Source of the DNA: Corynebacterium faecale | GTDB taxonomy: Bacteria > Actinomycetota > Actinomycetes > Mycobacteriales > Mycobacteriaceae | Length of the DNA: 64,000 nucleotides | Direction: 5' to 3' | Assembly: GCF_030408735.1 (NCBI RefSeq) | Contig: NZ_CP047204.1 | Coordinates: 496,001 to 560,000 of the forward strand | Shown here: positions 1-9,616 of the stretch, piece by piece | Layout: every line of letters starts with the position of its first letter | How positions within the stretch are numbered: position 1 is the first letter of the stretch | Notes under the pieces: generated by a model | What the model saw: only the letters and a program-made list of their open reading frames with translations | What the model was told of the DNA's origin: nothing | Database searches by the model: none | Position numbers and translations under genes: made by a program

Positions 1-542
1 TGGATCAGACGGTCATAGTTCTCCAGAAGTACCTCAGTGCCGTCCTTGGCTTTCCCGGAGAGGATGTCCTCCAGCGGGACCATCTCCGGAAGTGGTTTGA
101 ACTCTAGGGATTCCAGCTCATCGATGGTACCCAAGACCCGCTTCTTCCAATCCGCGAGCATAGGCTCCCAGTTCTGGAAGTAGTGGGTGATGCGCTCCTG
201 GAAATGCGGCACGCGTTCCGCGATCTGCTCCTCCGGAACCGGAATGGGGGACATGTAGAGATATCCGAGGTGAACGCGGAATTCAATGCCGTTGGCATTC
301 GGGATCATCAGATGGCGGGCGTTGTACTGGCCCAGGCATTTCACGGCGAATTCTCCACCGATGGTCTCAAACGGCTTGAACACGGTTGGCCAGTGCTGGG
401 AATCGCAGAACCAGAACTTTTCGTTCTCCTGTTCCATCAGCTTGTCCTGGAACACCAGGTAGTACGGGTAGATGGACTCCCACCCCTCAGCACCTGCTGG
501 TACTGAAAGATCAGACGGCTTAGGGAAAGACTTGTTACCCAT
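1..542 (-). CDS. creH: PEP-synthase-like phosphotransferase subunit, partial (CreH-like)
   Basis: The first 180 codons of a leftward gene whose 3' end lies outside the window. It starts MGNKSFPKPSD, with AGGAG seven bases upstream of the ATG. The visible part is rich in aromatic and acidic residues and contains no ATP-grasp motifs, so it is not a second copy of the neighbouring nucleotide-binding subunit. In C. glutamicum, 4-cresol is first phosphorylated by a two-part enzyme, CreHI, whose parts correspond to a split PEP synthase, much like phenylphosphate synthase. The gene order read in the direction of transcription is P450, ATP-binding subunit, this gene (J, I, H), which fits the published cre order. 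The phosphohistidine domain expected in this subunit would lie beyond the window edge, so that assignment is inference from context. Confidence 0.7.
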   Translation of the reverse strand, partial: MGNKSFPKPSDLSVPAGAEGWESIYPYYLVFQDKLMEQENEKFWFCDSQHWPTVFKPFETIGGEFAVKCLGQYNARHLMIPNANGIEFRVHLGYLYMSPIPVPEEQIAERVPHFQERITHYFQNWEPMLADWKKRVLGTIDELESLEFKPLPEMVPLEDILSGKAKDGTEVLLENYDRLI

Positions 543-613
543 GATGACTCCTAGAGATTAAAAGATGCTTGACGACGAAAAGATGATCGCCGAGGTGGTC
601 TTAATGAAAGGGA

Positions 614-1708
614 TTATTTGGCGCCGGTCATTGCGGCGGTGATGGAGCTGAAATCAAAGGCCCCGGTTGGCACTGCTGCGGCAGGGGTGGGGGTTTCCTT
701 CTTCACACCGTTGGAGTGGATGGTCTCGGGGCGGGACTGCAGGAGCAGAAGGTTCTCACCGTCGGGGAGATCAGCGTCGAGGGCCCATTCGATGTCCTGC
801 GGGCATTTGTAATGCTTTTCTGCACGCTTGGCCATCTGTGCGACAGCCTCAAGTTCAGCGTCGGTGAGGCTGCGGATGTCGGCGCGCTCAGGTTCAACGG
901 TCTTTTCCACCAGGGCACCGGCCTGGGGGTCGGGAACCAGCTCGGCATGCTTTTCGCCGATGTGCTCGGAGACAACCTGGAGGGTGATCTTGTCCAGGAG
1001 GATATTGTCCGGGGTGACTTCACCGGAGACCACCATTTCACCGACACCCCAGGAGGAATCGATGGTGATCTTGGAGCGGTCCCCGTTGGAGGGATTCATG
1101 GTGATGGCCACACCGGCTACCCGTGCATTGACCATCTTCTGGACAACCACGGCCATGGACAGACCTTCATTGGGAATGTTGTTCTTGACGCGGTAGATGA
1201 TGGCGCGTGAGGTGAACAGCGATGCCCAGCACTGACGGATGTGCTCGGTGACAGCCTGGAGGCCGATCTGCCAGAGGTAGGTGTCCTGTTGGCCGGCGAA
1301 GGATGCATCCGGGAGGTCCTCGGCGGTGGCGGAGGAACGTACTGCCACCGGAACTTCTCCGCCACATTTCTCCATCAGTTCATGGAAGGCATTATGGACG
1401 GCATTACGGGCATTTTCCGGCACGGGGCGGCTGCACAGTTCATCACGGATGATGGCAGACACACGGTCAACTTCCTTGACGTCATCGGGATTCAGATCGC
1501 TGAGGTATTTTTCAATATCCTCGGCCACGCCGGCTTCCCGGATGAACTCATCGAAGGAGGCGGTGGTCACCACGAAACCCGGTGGGACAGGCATATCAGC
1601 ATCGGTCATGGAAACCAGAGATGCACCCTTGCCGCCCAGAATCTCGAGGAGGGGAGGGAGTCCTTCGTCGAAACGCTGCACAAATGGAATGTTGAGGCTG
1701 TTGGTCAT
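614..1708 (-). CDS. creI: ATP-binding subunit of split PEP-synthase-like enzyme (CreI-like)
   Basis: A 364-residue protein matching only the N-terminal nucleotide-binding (ATP-grasp) half of PEP synthase / pyruvate phosphate dikinase. Visible signatures are GGKGASL near residue 25, VPPGFVVT near 41, VRSSATAEDLP near 122 and the C-terminal LLLLQSRPET near 325. The swivelling phosphohistidine and PEP domains are absent, so it should work with the adjacent creH product to phosphorylate a phenolic hydroxyl using ATP. It lies 14 bases after creJ and 71 bases before creH, consistent with one operon. AAAGGA upstream of the ATG serves as ribosome-binding site. The family and split architecture are clear; the substrate (4-cresol or related phenols) is inferred from the known C. 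glutamicum cluster. Confidence 0.8.
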   Translation of the reverse strand: MTNSLNIPFVQRFDEGLPPLLEILGGKGASLVSMTDADMPVPPGFVVTTASFDEFIREAGVAEDIEKYLSDLNPDDVKEVDRVSAIIRDELCSRPVPENARNAVHNAFHELMEKCGGEVPVAVRSSATAEDLPDASFAGQQDTYLWQIGLQAVTEHIRQCWASLFTSRAIIYRVKNNIPNEGLSMAVVVQKMVNARVAGVAITMNPSNGDRSKITIDSSWGVGEMVVSGEVTPDNILLDKITLQVVSEHIGEKHAELVPDPQAGALVEKTVEPERADIRSLTDAELEAVAQMAKRAEKHYKCPQDIEWALDADLPDGENLLLLQSRPETIHSNGVKKETPTPAAAVPTGAFDFSSITAAMTGAK

Positions 1709-1722
1709 GGTTTTTCCTTTGC

Positions 1723-3039
1723 TTAAGTGTTCCAGGTAACCGGAACTGAGATCGGGACGCGGAAGGACAGGTTGTCCCGGAAATCAACGGGGGAATCACC
1801 GGCGAGTTCCAGTGAGGGGATGAGCTTGGTTGCTTCCTCCAGGCAGATCTTCGCCTGCAGTTTGGCCAGCATGTTTCCGAGGCAGTAGTGGATACCGAAA
1901 CCGAAGGAGAGGTGCTCGCGGGCGTTGGTGCGGGTGATGTCGAAGGATTCGCCGTTTTCGAAGCGCTCTTCATCGCGGTTGGCGGAACCCATGAGGAGCA
2001 GCACACCCTCTCCCTTCTTGATCTGAACGCCACCGATCTCAGTGTCCTTGAGCGCCTTGCGACGCCAACCGACGATGGATCCTGAATAGCGCAGCACTTC
2101 ATCTACAGCGGTCGGGATCTTCTTCGGATCCTCGATCAGTGCATTCCACTGGTCACGGTGGTTCAACAGCACGCGGAAACAGTTGGAGATCAGTGTGGTG
2201 GTGGTTTCATGACCGGCGAAGAGGAGGGAATACAAGAGTGAAGCGATCTCATGGTCGGTGATCTCCTGACCGGACTCCTGGGCTCGGACCAGATCAGCGG
2301 TGAGGTTGTCGCCACCATTTTCATGGGCATCAGCCACCATGCGCTGGCATTCCTGCCAATACTCCACCAGGTTGTGTGCATGTGGGATCTGCTCTTCATC
2401 AGAGAGGTCTCCCCAGGTCATAGCGGCTCGCGCATCTGACCAGCGCTTGTAGGTGTCCACCATGGACACATCCGCGCCGATGAGGGTGAGGATGGTGATG
2501 GTGGGGATATCGTAGGCAAGATCAGCGACCATGTCACCGGGAGCGCCGCGGTCCACCATCTTCTCCAGGGCGGCCACCACGTTGGCGCGGATATCTGGTT
2601 CGAGGGCCTTGTACCGGCGGGGTGTGAAGGCCTTCTGTGCGATGGCTCGAATGCGGGTGTGCTCCGGTGGGATGCGGGCGGAGAGACCAGAGTAGGCGGT
2701 GAAACCACCGTCGGTCATGATCTTCGTGGCCTGGGGGCCCCGCTTTCGGACCGGTGCCTGGGCATTCTCGGAGGAGAAGGTTTCCCAGTCATCGAAGGTG
2801 GCCTTGATGTCGTCATAACGGGTGACCACCCAGTAGCCGATGCGTTCATCAAACATGACAGGTTCTTCACGGCGAAGTTCCTCATACGCCGGAAAAGGGT
2901 CATTCATATTGAAAGGTTCGTAACCGTGATGGCCGGACGGGCTGGTAGCGGGTGCATCTTGGGTGCCGTGGCCGTAGGGGCAGCCTCCGGAAATGGTGTC
3001 GGGTGCCGTGGTGAGGGCCGTGGTTGACTCGGAAGTCAT
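1723..3039 (-). CDS. creJ: Cytochrome P450 (CreJ-like, acts on aryl phosphates)
   Basis: A 438-residue soluble class I P450. Oxygen-binding helix I motif AGHETTTT, the ExxR motif EVLR and the haem loop FGFGIHYCLG are all intact. I start it at MTSESTTALT because AGGAG lies five bases before that ATG; a longer frame to 3147 has no such site. In C. glutamicum the CreJ P450, with ferredoxin partners CreE/CreF, oxidises the methyl group of 4-cresyl phosphate made by CreHI. Here it is the first gene of the leftward transcription unit, with the redox partners presumably beyond the left edge. P450 identity is certain; the substrate is inferred from its location next to creI and creH. Confidence 0.88.
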   Translation of the reverse strand: MTSESTTALTTAPDTISGGCPYGHGTQDAPATSPSGHHGYEPFNMNDPFPAYEELRREEPVMFDERIGYWVVTRYDDIKATFDDWETFSSENAQAPVRKRGPQATKIMTDGGFTAYSGLSARIPPEHTRIRAIAQKAFTPRRYKALEPDIRANVVAALEKMVDRGAPGDMVADLAYDIPTITILTLIGADVSMVDTYKRWSDARAAMTWGDLSDEEQIPHAHNLVEYWQECQRMVADAHENGGDNLTADLVRAQESGQEITDHEIASLLYSLLFAGHETTTTLISNCFRVLLNHRDQWNALIEDPKKIPTAVDEVLRYSGSIVGWRRKALKDTEIGGVQIKKGEGVLLLMGSANRDEERFENGESFDITRTNAREHLSFGFGIHYCLGNMLAKLQAKICLEEATKLIPSLELAGDSPVDFRDNLSFRVPISVPVTWNT

Positions 3040-3182
3040 CTCATCTCCTGTCAGGACCTGGCGTGGCGGCGAGAGCCCAGCCAGGTTCATGTTATGAATC
3101 ACTCTTGGTTCCACATCGTGACGATCATCACGTGTTGTGTTGCTCAATTGTGAACCCGGGGGAGATGAAGATCTAATCCGAT

Positions 3183-3197
3183 TTCCACTCAGTGGAA
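3183..3197. promoter_or_regulatory. Perfect palindrome, candidate CreR/IclR operator
   Basis: TTCCACTCAGTGGAA is a perfect 7-1-7 inverted repeat between the 3' end of the IclR gene and the P450 start. IclR proteins bind short palindromes of this TGGAA/TTCCA type. A related, degraded sequence (TTCCACTGAGGGTA) lies at 4062-4075 in front of the regulator gene itself. Operator function is inference. Confidence 0.5.
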
Positions 3198-3231
3198 TCG
3201 AGGTGGATCGTTCCAGCTAGTTGGCCATGTG

Positions 3232-4038
3232 TCAGCTCCTGCTTTTCCGGGGCATGTTCCGATGGGAGGCCAACAGTGTGTCCAGAGGGATGTGTGCGGT
3301 GGCTTTGGTGATGCGCTGACTTGTTGCCTGGAGTACGGGGAGGAATCGCTCCAAATTTGTCGACTGCGATGTCGGCACCACCACACCGATGGCAGCCCCG
3401 AGGCTTCCGGTGTGCCATACGGGAACCGCGATGGACGTGGCGCCGATGCGCTGCTCATCCACGGAAATGGAATATCCCTGCGCCCTGATCTCCTTGAGCT
3501 GTTCGGCTAAGACCGCCGGGTCGGTGACGGATTGCTCCGTGGCTGCGCTCAGTTTCAGCTTGAGGTAGGAATCCCTGACCCAGGGTTCGTCGAAGGCGAG
3601 GAGTATCTTGCCCACCGCTGTGGAGTGGAGGGAGAGTCTGCCACCCACGCGGGAGGAGCGCGGCACCCTCTTTGACCCGTAGACCCGGTCGATGAGCAGG
3701 GCTTCGTTGTTATCGCGGACCACCAACTGGGAGGTCTCTCCAGTGAGTGAGTAGAGATCCTGCACATAAGGCTTGGCAGTGTCACGCAGTTGCCTGCCGG
3801 TATTCTGGGCGAGTTCCCAGATGCGCAGACCCAGTTGATAGCGACCATCTGACTTTCGGGTGAGCAGTCCTCCCTCGGTGAGTTCATTCACCAATCTGTG
3901 GGTGGTGCTTGCCGGGAGATCCGCCAATTCTGCAATCTCCGTCAGGCCGAGAGGTCGGGTGGATGTCTCGAAAGCGCCCAGGACAGCTATTACCTTTGAG
4001 GTGACTGTTCTCCCCGGGGTGCGATTACCGCCTGCCAT
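3232..4038 (-). CDS. creR: IclR-family transcriptional regulator (CreR-like)
   Basis: A 268-residue protein with an N-terminal winged helix-turn-helix (VIAVLGAFETSTRPLGLTEI, then LPASTTHRLVNELTEGGLL, residues about 15-65) and the C-terminal IclR effector domain (LHSTAVGKILLAF, ISVDEQRIGATSIAVPV). It stands directly upstream of the P450-creI-creH unit on the same strand with a gap of about 190 bases, so it is the obvious pathway regulator. The gap contains a perfect palindrome likely to be its operator. Whether it acts as activator or repressor cannot be seen from sequence. Family assignment is firm; the link to cresol is by context. Confidence 0.85.
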   Translation of the reverse strand: MAGGNRTPGRTVTSKVIAVLGAFETSTRPLGLTEIAELADLPASTTHRLVNELTEGGLLTRKSDGRYQLGLRIWELAQNTGRQLRDTAKPYVQDLYSLTGETSQLVVRDNNEALLIDRVYGSKRVPRSSRVGGRLSLHSTAVGKILLAFDEPWVRDSYLKLKLSAATEQSVTDPAVLAEQLKEIRAQGYSISVDEQRIGATSIAVPVWHTGSLGAAIGVVVPTSQSTNLERFLPVLQATSQRITKATAHIPLDTLLASHRNMPRKSRS

Positions 4039-4388
4039 GAGAGGCTCCTTTGTTTAGGGGTTTCCACTGAGGGTATTTAAGTATTCCCCACTTCTGATTT
4101 GTGGATGAGTGGTTGGTGTGGGCCAGCTCGCATTAAATTCATCTCCGTGGAAATTATGTGAACCAGTGGGGGAGGGGTCCGGGATCCGATAGCAGAACCC
4201 CTCAGGGTGGGTATGACACGTTTAACAATCCGCCGGTTGAAATGCCGGAACTTAATGGGTGCTGGTAGGGTAAAAAAGTCAATCATGCCCAATTTCTCAT
4301 TGGGGTAGGACCAGAAACACATTATCCCGCTGCTCACAGGTTGTTTTTCGAGATGAACCGCTGACTAAAACGGGATCCAGGAGGATAC
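4039..4388. other. Intergenic region between creR and secY
   Basis: About 350 bases between divergent genes, noticeably AT-richer than its surroundings. It should hold the creR and secY promoters. Visible elements are a degraded CreR-like half-site at 4062-4075 (TTCCACTGAGGG), a TGGAA half-site at 4148-4152, and AGGAGG just before the secY GTG. No open frame in it looks coding. Confidence 0.5.
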
Positions 4389-5711
4389 GTGTCCGCCATT
4401 ATCCAGGCATTCAGGGACGCCGATCTGCGCAAGAAGATTCTCTTCACTATTGCAATGATCATTTTGTACCGCATCGGTGCTCAGATCCCATCCCCGGGAG
4501 TTGATTACGCATCGATCAGCGGTCGTCTACGCGACCTGACTCAGGATCAGTCGAGTGTCTATTCACTGATCAACCTCTTCTCGGGTGGTGCGCTGCTGCA
4601 GCTGTCCGTCTTCGCCATCGGCATCATGCCGTTCATTACGGCGTCGATCATCGTGCAGCTGCTGACCGTGGTGATCCCGCACTTCGAGCAGCTGAAGAAG
4701 GAAGGGCAGTCCGGCCAGGCGAAGATGACGCAGTACACCAGGTATCTCACCCTGGCTCTGGCGCTCCTGCAGTCTGCCGGTATTGTCGCGCTCGCCGACC
4801 GTGAGCAGCTCCTGGGTGCGGGTATCCGCGTTCTGGATGCGGATCGCACCTTCTTTGACCTGTTGATCCTGGTCATCACCATGACAGCGGGTGCAATCCT
4901 GGTCATGTGGCTCGGCGAGCTGATCACGGAGAAGGGCGTGGGCAACGGTATGTCCCTGCTCATCTTCGCGGGTATCGCCACCCGCCTGCCTACCGACGGC
5001 ATGAACATCCTGGGCAACTCCGGTGGTGTGGTCTTCGCCGTTGTTCTGGCTTCTGTGCTGATCCTGGTCATCGGTGTTGTGTTCGTGGAGCAGGGCCAGC
5101 GTCGTATCCCCGTGCAGTATGCAAAGCGCATGGTGGGTCGTCGTCAGTACGGCGGTTCCTCAACCTACCTGCCGCTGAAGGTCAACCAGGCCGGCGTCAT
5201 CCCCGTGATCTTCGCATCCTCGCTGATCTACATGCCTGTTCTGATCACCCAGATCGTGAACTCGGGTTCCCTCGAGATAACCGATAACTGGTGGCAGCGC
5301 AATGTGATCGCCCATCTGCAGACCCCGTCCTCATGGCAGTACATTGTCATGTACTTCGCGCTGACGATCTTCTTCTCCTACTTCTACGTCTCGGTCCAGT
5401 ATGACCCTGCCGACCAGGCTGAGAACATGAAGAAGTACGGCGGGTTCATCCCCGGTATCCGCCCTGGGCGCCCCACCGCGGAGTACCTCGGTTTCGTTAT
5501 GAACCGACTTCTCTTCATCGGTTCCCTGTACCTGGCTCTCATCGCCGTTCTGCCAAACATTATGCTGGATCTAGGCGTTGACGCCGGTTCGGCAGGTGCC
5601 ACCCCATTCGGTGGTACCGCAATTCTGATTCTTGTTTCTGTTGCACTGACAACCGTCAAGCAGATCGAGAGCCAGCTCCTGCAAAGCAACTACGAAGGAC
5701 TTCTGAAATAA
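4389..5711 (+). CDS. secY: Protein translocase subunit SecY
   Basis: The 440-residue central channel of the Sec translocon, with the usual ten membrane segments. It begins with GTG preceded by AGGAGG, giving [18 protein letters not shown], the typical actinobacterial SecY N-terminus. Family marks include [12 protein letters not shown], the loop [15 protein letters not shown] near residue 180 and [15 protein letters not shown] in the C-terminal half. The stop overlaps the adk start by one base (TAATG), so secY and adk are translationally coupled. In Corynebacterium this trio secY-adk-map is the normal downstream end of the spc ribosomal protein region. Confidence 0.97.
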   Translation: MSAIIQAFRDADLRKKILFTIAMIILYRIGAQIPSPGVDYASISGRLRDLTQDQSSVYSLINLFSGGALLQLSVFAIGIMPFITASIIVQLLTVVIPHFEQLKKEGQSGQAKMTQYTRYLTLALALLQSAGIVALADREQLLGAGIRVLDADRTFFDLLILVITMTAGAILVMWLGELITEKGVGNGMSLLIFAGIATRLPTDGMNILGNSGGVVFAVVLASVLILVIGVVFVEQGQRRIPVQYAKRMVGRRQYGGSSTYLPLKVNQAGVIPVIFASSLIYMPVLITQIVNSGSLEITDNWWQRNVIAHLQTPSSWQYIVMYFALTIFFSYFYVSVQYDPADQAENMKKYGGFIPGIRPGRPTAEYLGFVMNRLLFIGSLYLALIAVLPNIMLDLGVDAGSAGATPFGGTAILILVSVALTTVKQIESQLLQSNYEGLLK

Positions 5712-6256
5712 TGCGACTCGTACTCCTTGGACCTCCCGGTGCCGGCAAGGGCACCCAGGCCGTCATTCTCTCCGAGAAGCTCGGCATCCCCCATATCTCC
5801 ACCGGTGATCTGTTCCGTGCAAACATCGGCGAGGGCACCCCACTCGGCATCGAGGCGAAGCAGTACATCGACGCCGGCAAGCTGGTCCCCACCGATGTCA
5901 CCGCCCGCATGGTCCAGTCCCGCCTCGCAGAGGCTGATGCTGCTGAGGGTTTCCTCCTGGATGGTTTCCCACGCACCGTGGAGCAGGCCGATATCCTGGC
6001 CAACCTTCTCGATGAGGCCGGCCAGAATCTGGACGGTGTGGTCAACTACCAGGTGTCCGAGGACGTCGTGGTCGAGCGCATGCTGTCCCGTGGTCGCGCA
6101 GACGACAACGAGGAGACCATCCGCACCCGTCTCGGTGTGTACCGCGATGAGACCGCTCCGCTGATCAACCACTACGGTGACAAGATCATCAACATTGAGG
6201 CTGAGGGCACCGTTGATGAGATCGGCGCCCGCACCCTCGAGGCACTGGGGAAGTAG
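5711..6256 (+). CDS. adk: Adenylate kinase
   Basis: Interconverts ATP + AMP and 2 ADP in the cytoplasm. At 181 residues it is the short form, without the zinc-type LID insertion found in long adenylate kinases, which is normal for actinobacteria. The P-loop [11 protein letters not shown] (residues 7-17), AMP-site STGDLFR and DGFPRT motifs, and the arginine-rich lid region near residue 120 are intact. The ATG overlaps the last base of the secY stop codon. Confidence 0.97.
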   Translation: MRLVLLGPPGAGKGTQAVILSEKLGIPHISTGDLFRANIGEGTPLGIEAKQYIDAGKLVPTDVTARMVQSRLAEADAAEGFLLDGFPRTVEQADILANLLDEAGQNLDGVVNYQVSEDVVVERMLSRGRADDNEETIRTRLGVYRDETAPLINHYGDKIINIEAEGTVDEIGARTLEALGK

Positions 6257-6409
6257 TTCCCCTTCAGTCCCTCCCCTGAATGAGACTTCCGCGGGGGACA
6301 CAGGGACAATGACTCCGGCCGGTACCCGCATCAACCTGTGGGTGACCGGCTGCAGTCATTTTTACTGATAATTACTCCACACACTCTGAATCAGGGAGGA
6401 TCCCAAAAC

Positions 6410-7204
6410 ATGGGTTTCCGTTCGAAGAAACGCGCCATCGCCGCCAAAACCCCGGGCGAGCTTGATGCAATGCAGGCGTCCGGCGAGATCGTCGCGCGCG
6501 CTCTGCAGGCGGTCAAGGCCGAAGCGCGGGCAGGCATGACCACCCACGATCTCGACCAGATCGCCGAGGCCGTGATCCGCGATGCCGGGGCCATCCCGAC
6601 CTTCCTGGGCTACCAGGGTTTCCCCGCGTCGATTTGCACCTCCGTCAATGAGGTCATCGTGCACGGCATCCCCTCCAAGGACGATGTCCTGAAAGACGGA
6701 GACTTGGTCTCCGTCGACTGCGGCGCCACATTCGACGGCTGGGTGGGTGACTCGGCGTGGGCATTTGGCATCGGTGAGCTTGACGACGACGTGCAGTCCC
6801 TCAACGAAGCCACCGAATGGGTGCTCATGGAAGGTCTCAAGGCGATGGTCCCTGGGAACCGTCTGACTGATGTCTCCCACGCCCTGGAATTGGCCACCCG
6901 CAAGGCTGAACAGAAGTTCGGTGTCCACCTGGGCATCGTCGATGGCTACGGCGGGCACGGCATCGGCCGCACCATGCATGAGGATCCCTACCTGGCCAAC
7001 GAGGGAAAGCCCAACCGCGGGCCGCGGATTCAGGAGGGCTCCGTGCTGGCCATCGAGCCGATGCTCACCCTGGGCACCACTGATTCCGCCGTTCTTGAAG
7101 ATGACTGGACCGTGGTCACCCTCGACGGTTCCTACGCGGCGCACTGGGAGCACACCGTGGCAGCTACTTCCGGTGGACCACGGATTCTCACACCACGTAC
7201 CTGA
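6410..7204 (+). CDS. map: Methionine aminopeptidase, type I
   Basis: Removes the initiator methionine from nascent proteins. The 264-residue protein has the metal-site residues of the pita-bread fold: [13 protein letters not shown] (two Asp), [15 protein letters not shown] (His), VLAIEPM (Glu) and a final Glu in HWEHTVA. I start at ATG 6410 ([13 protein letters not shown]) with GGGAGGA nine bases upstream; an in-frame start at 6338 lacks a ribosome-binding site. It follows adk after a 150-base gap. Confidence 0.95.
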   Translation: MGFRSKKRAIAAKTPGELDAMQASGEIVARALQAVKAEARAGMTTHDLDQIAEAVIRDAGAIPTFLGYQGFPASICTSVNEVIVHGIPSKDDVLKDGDLVSVDCGATFDGWVGDSAWAFGIGELDDDVQSLNEATEWVLMEGLKAMVPGNRLTDVSHALELATRKAEQKFGVHLGIVDGYGGHGIGRTMHEDPYLANEGKPNRGPRIQEGSVLAIEPMLTLGTTDSAVLEDDWTVVTLDGSYAAHWEHTVAATSGGPRILTPRT

Positions 7205-7232
7205 GATAAGCAGAACCGGGTGTGATGCTTGA

Positions 7233-7244
7233 TTGCTTAAGCAA
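7233..7244. repeat. 12-base perfect palindrome TTGCTTAAGCAA
   Basis: A self-complementary 12-mer about 100 bases upstream of the secreted L,D-transpeptidase gene and 29 bases after the map stop. It could be a regulator site or simply a weak transcript end; no function is shown. Confidence 0.35.
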
Positions 7245-7331
7245 AGGTTTGCGGCCCGCATCTTAAGGCAGCTGGGGTGCGTGGGTGCGAAAATCTTGTG
7301 ACAAAGCCTGCAGTATTTTCATATTGGCTTA

Positions 7332-7347
7332 TATACTGATTCACATG
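7332..7347 (+). promoter_or_regulatory. Leaderless -10 element for L,D-transpeptidase
   Basis: TATACT at 7332-7337 is followed by seven bases and then the ATG at 7345, with no purine-rich ribosome-binding site. This places the expected transcription start on the A of the start codon. Confidence 0.55.
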
Positions 7348-8106
7348 CAGAAGACATCCCGCACCCAGAAGACCGCCAAACGTGGTGTAACAGCGATTCT
7401 CACCACGGTTGCTGCAGCAGCCACCATTTTCGGTGCCGTACCAGCAGCCTCCGCGCAGGACTTCACCGCCGGGAGCTCTGGCATCAACGAAGCCATCGCA
7501 GCAGCCACCAATGACGCCCGTGAAGGCGCCTGGGTGACCCGCAACAACCTCCATGCCCAGATTGATCCGATGGGGCCATCAGGCCTCCCGATCAAGCAGG
7601 CTGTGGATGGGGCCATCAATGGAGTTTTCCCGGGCCTCCTCGAGGAGAAGGCCGCGGCCAATGAAGCAGCCCGTCGCGCACAAGCTGAGGCAGAAGCTGC
7701 CCGGGTGCAGGCTGAGGCGGCACAGCGTGCAGCTGAAGAGGCCGCCCGTTTCAACCGCGGTTCCTGCCCGGCAAGCGCAGATGTCTGCGTGGACATTGAC
7801 GGCGGACGCTCCTGGCTGCAGGAGAACGGCCAGGTTGTCTACGGAGCCGTTCCTGTTTCCTCAGGTGGAGTCACCCAGGAGACCCCTCGTGGCACCTTCT
7901 ACATCAACCGCAAGGTGAAGGACGAGGTGTCCTACATCTTCAATAATGCTCCGATGCCGTATGCCATGTACTTCACCTACAACGGCCACGCTTTCCACCA
8001 GGGCAACGTCGCACGTACCTCTGCAGGTTGTGTCCGTCTCAATCAGCAGGATGCGATCCACTACTTCAACAATGTCCACATCGGGGACATGGTCTACATT
8101 TACTAG
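7345..8106 (+). CDS. Secreted L,D-transpeptidase (YkuD domain)
   Basis: A 253-residue exported protein. Residues 1-37 form a signal peptide (basic start, hydrophobic Ala/Thr-rich core, cleavage after AASA near 37). An alanine/glutamate-rich segment with repeated AEAAR-like units (about residues 95-135) looks like a helical linker. The C-terminal half is a YkuD/ErfK catalytic domain: INRKVKDE, HAFHQGN and the nucleophile motif SAGCVRL. Such enzymes cross-link peptidoglycan (3-3 links) or attach proteins to it. I prefer ATG 7345 over the longer frame from 7285 because the signal peptide then starts cleanly and a -10 box lies seven bases upstream. A strong terminator follows, so it is probably monocistronic. 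Confidence 0.85.
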   Translation: MQKTSRTQKTAKRGVTAILTTVAAAATIFGAVPAASAQDFTAGSSGINEAIAAATNDAREGAWVTRNNLHAQIDPMGPSGLPIKQAVDGAINGVFPGLLEEKAAANEAARRAQAEAEAARVQAEAAQRAAEEAARFNRGSCPASADVCVDIDGGRSWLQENGQVVYGAVPVSSGGVTQETPRGTFYINRKVKDEVSYIFNNAPMPYAMYFTYNGHAFHQGNVARTSAGCVRLNQQDAIHYFNNVHIGDMVYIY

Positions 8107-8143
8107 CAGACTCAGTTCCAAAGGGCCTTGAAAGTTTCATAAA

Positions 8144-8190
8144 CCAGCGCACCCGGCAGATGACCTGCCGGGTGCGCTGGCTTTATTTCT
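8144..8190 (+). terminator. Intrinsic terminator after L,D-transpeptidase
   Basis: A perfect 16-base stem (8144-8159 with 8165-8180, loop ATGAC) followed by CTTTATTTCTTT. It separates the transpeptidase from the infA-rpsM unit. Confidence 0.9.
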
Positions 8191-8286
8191 TTGAGGGTAT
8201 TTCCGAGAAGTGGCAGGTCGTCGAGCTTTCCGGGGCGGGCAAACCCCTTCCTGAACCCCGGTATGAATTGTGTGGTATGAGGTCAT

Positions 8287-8315
8287 TTGGTATCCGGCTG
8301 CAGAACGTGTAACCT
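8287..8315 (+). promoter_or_regulatory. Candidate infA promoter
   Basis: TTGGTA at 8287-8292, exactly 17 bases, then TAACCT at 8310-8315. It lies about 100 bases before the infA start and just after the preceding terminator. Confidence 0.55.
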
Positions 8316-8413
8316 TAGACGACGGTGTATGTGCAGTTCGCGTATCACCGCACTTTTGCAGTGGAAAACTTAAGGGGCCGGACGGAAGTCGCGGTCCTGG
8401 AAATGTGGAGGAT

Positions 8414-8632
8414 ATGGCTAAGGAAGGCGCTATTGAGGTTGAGGGTCGCATTGTCGAACCTCTGCCAAATGCAATGTTCCGTGTCGAGCTCGACAACGGA
8501 CACAAGGTACTCGCCCACATCAGTGGAAAGATGCGCCAGCACTACATCCGTATCCTTCCTGAGGACCGCGTTGTTGTAGAGCTCTCGCCCTACGACCTTA
8601 CTCGCGGTCGTATCGTTTACCGCTACAAGTAA
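8414..8632 (+). CDS. infA: Translation initiation factor IF-1
   Basis: A 72-residue OB-fold protein, full family length, starting [19 protein letters not shown] with GGAGG three bases before the ATG. It contains [20 protein letters not shown] and ends in RGRIVYRYK, both diagnostic. It binds the 30S A site during initiation. It opens the infA-rpsM-rpsK-rpsD-rpoA-rplQ cluster. Confidence 0.97.
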   Translation: MAKEGAIEVEGRIVEPLPNAMFRVELDNGHKVLAHISGKMRQHYIRILPEDRVVVELSPYDLTRGRIVYRYK

Positions 8633-8817
8633 ATCTTTAAGCCTCCGTACTTCAGGGCGCAGGCGGGGCATCCGTCTGTGCTGACACACCTCCAGGTAAC
8701 GATGGCTGGAGCCTTGCGAATCACAACCCACATCCCGGTTTCCGTCCGGGGAAAGCGTTGTTTGGCGAGGACGAATGCGGAGAAAACCATCGCAACAACC
8801 GGAAAGGTTACTGCCAT

Positions 8818-9186
8818 ATGGCACGTCTAGCTGGTGTTGACCTCCCGCGCAACAAGCGCATGGAAGTCGCTCTCACCTACATCTACGGCATCGGCCCAGC
8901 CCGAGCCAAGCAGCTTCTCGAGGAGACCGGCGTCTCTCCTGACCTGCGCACCGACAACCTCACGGACGAGCAGATCGCTTCCCTTCGTGACGTCATTGAA
9001 GCCACCTGGAAGGTAGAGGGTGACCTCCGCCGCGAGGTGCAGGCTGATATCCGTCGCAAGATCGAGATCGGTTCCTACCAGGGTCTGCGTCACCGTCGTG
9101 GCCTTCCTGTTCGTGGTCAGCGCACCAAGACCAATGCACGTACACGCAAGGGTCCTAAGAAGACGATCGCCGGAAAGAAGAAGTAG
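8818..9186 (+). CDS. rpsM: 30S ribosomal protein S13
   Basis: A 122-residue protein starting [14 protein letters not shown] with the S13 signature [17 protein letters not shown] and a basic tail ending [14 protein letters not shown] 8818 is chosen over an upstream in-frame codon because it gives the conserved N-terminus, with GGAAAGG upstream. It contacts 16S rRNA in the head of the 30S subunit. rpsK begins three bases after its stop. Confidence 0.97.
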   Translation: MARLAGVDLPRNKRMEVALTYIYGIGPARAKQLLEETGVSPDLRTDNLTDEQIASLRDVIEATWKVEGDLRREVQADIRRKIEIGSYQGLRHRRGLPVRGQRTKTNARTRKGPKKTIAGKKK

Positions 9187-9189
9187 AAA

Positions 9190-9594
9190 ATGCCTCCTAA
9201 AGCACGCTCTGGCGCGCGCCGTACAGGCCGTCGCGTCGTAAAGAAGAATGTGGCCCAGGGCCACGCATACATCAAGTCCACCTTTAACAACACCATCGTG
9301 TCAATCACCGACCCGAGCGGCGCCGTTATCTCCTGGGCTTCATCTGGACACGTCGGATTCAAGGGCTCACGTAAGTCCACTCCGTTCGCTGCTCAGATGG
9401 CCGCTGAGAACGCTGCCCGCAAGGCAATGGATCACGGCATGAAGAAGGTTGACGTTTTCGTCAAGGGCCCAGGCTCGGGTCGCGAAACCGCTATCCGTTC
9501 CCTCCAGGCCGCCGGCCTCGAGGTCAGCTCGATCTCCGACGTGACTCCACAGCCACACAACGGCTGCCGTCCGGCGAAGCGCCGTCGCGTTTAA
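9190..9594 (+). CDS. rpsK: 30S ribosomal protein S11
   Basis: A 134-residue S11. It has the basic start [19 protein letters not shown], the conserved [14 protein letters not shown] block and the C-terminal [15 protein letters not shown]. Located three bases after rpsM and 22 before rpsD in the alpha operon. Confidence 0.97.
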   Translation: MPPKARSGARRTGRRVVKKNVAQGHAYIKSTFNNTIVSITDPSGAVISWASSGHVGFKGSRKSTPFAAQMAAENAARKAMDHGMKKVDVFVKGPGSGRETAIRSLQAAGLEVSSISDVTPQPHNGCRPAKRRRV

Positions 9595-9616
9595 TAGGGA
9601 AGGAAGAGGATAAATA

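Noticed and set aside
3173..3458. Short frames overlapping the end of creR
   Set aside because: Out of frame with a clear IclR gene and lacking any features.
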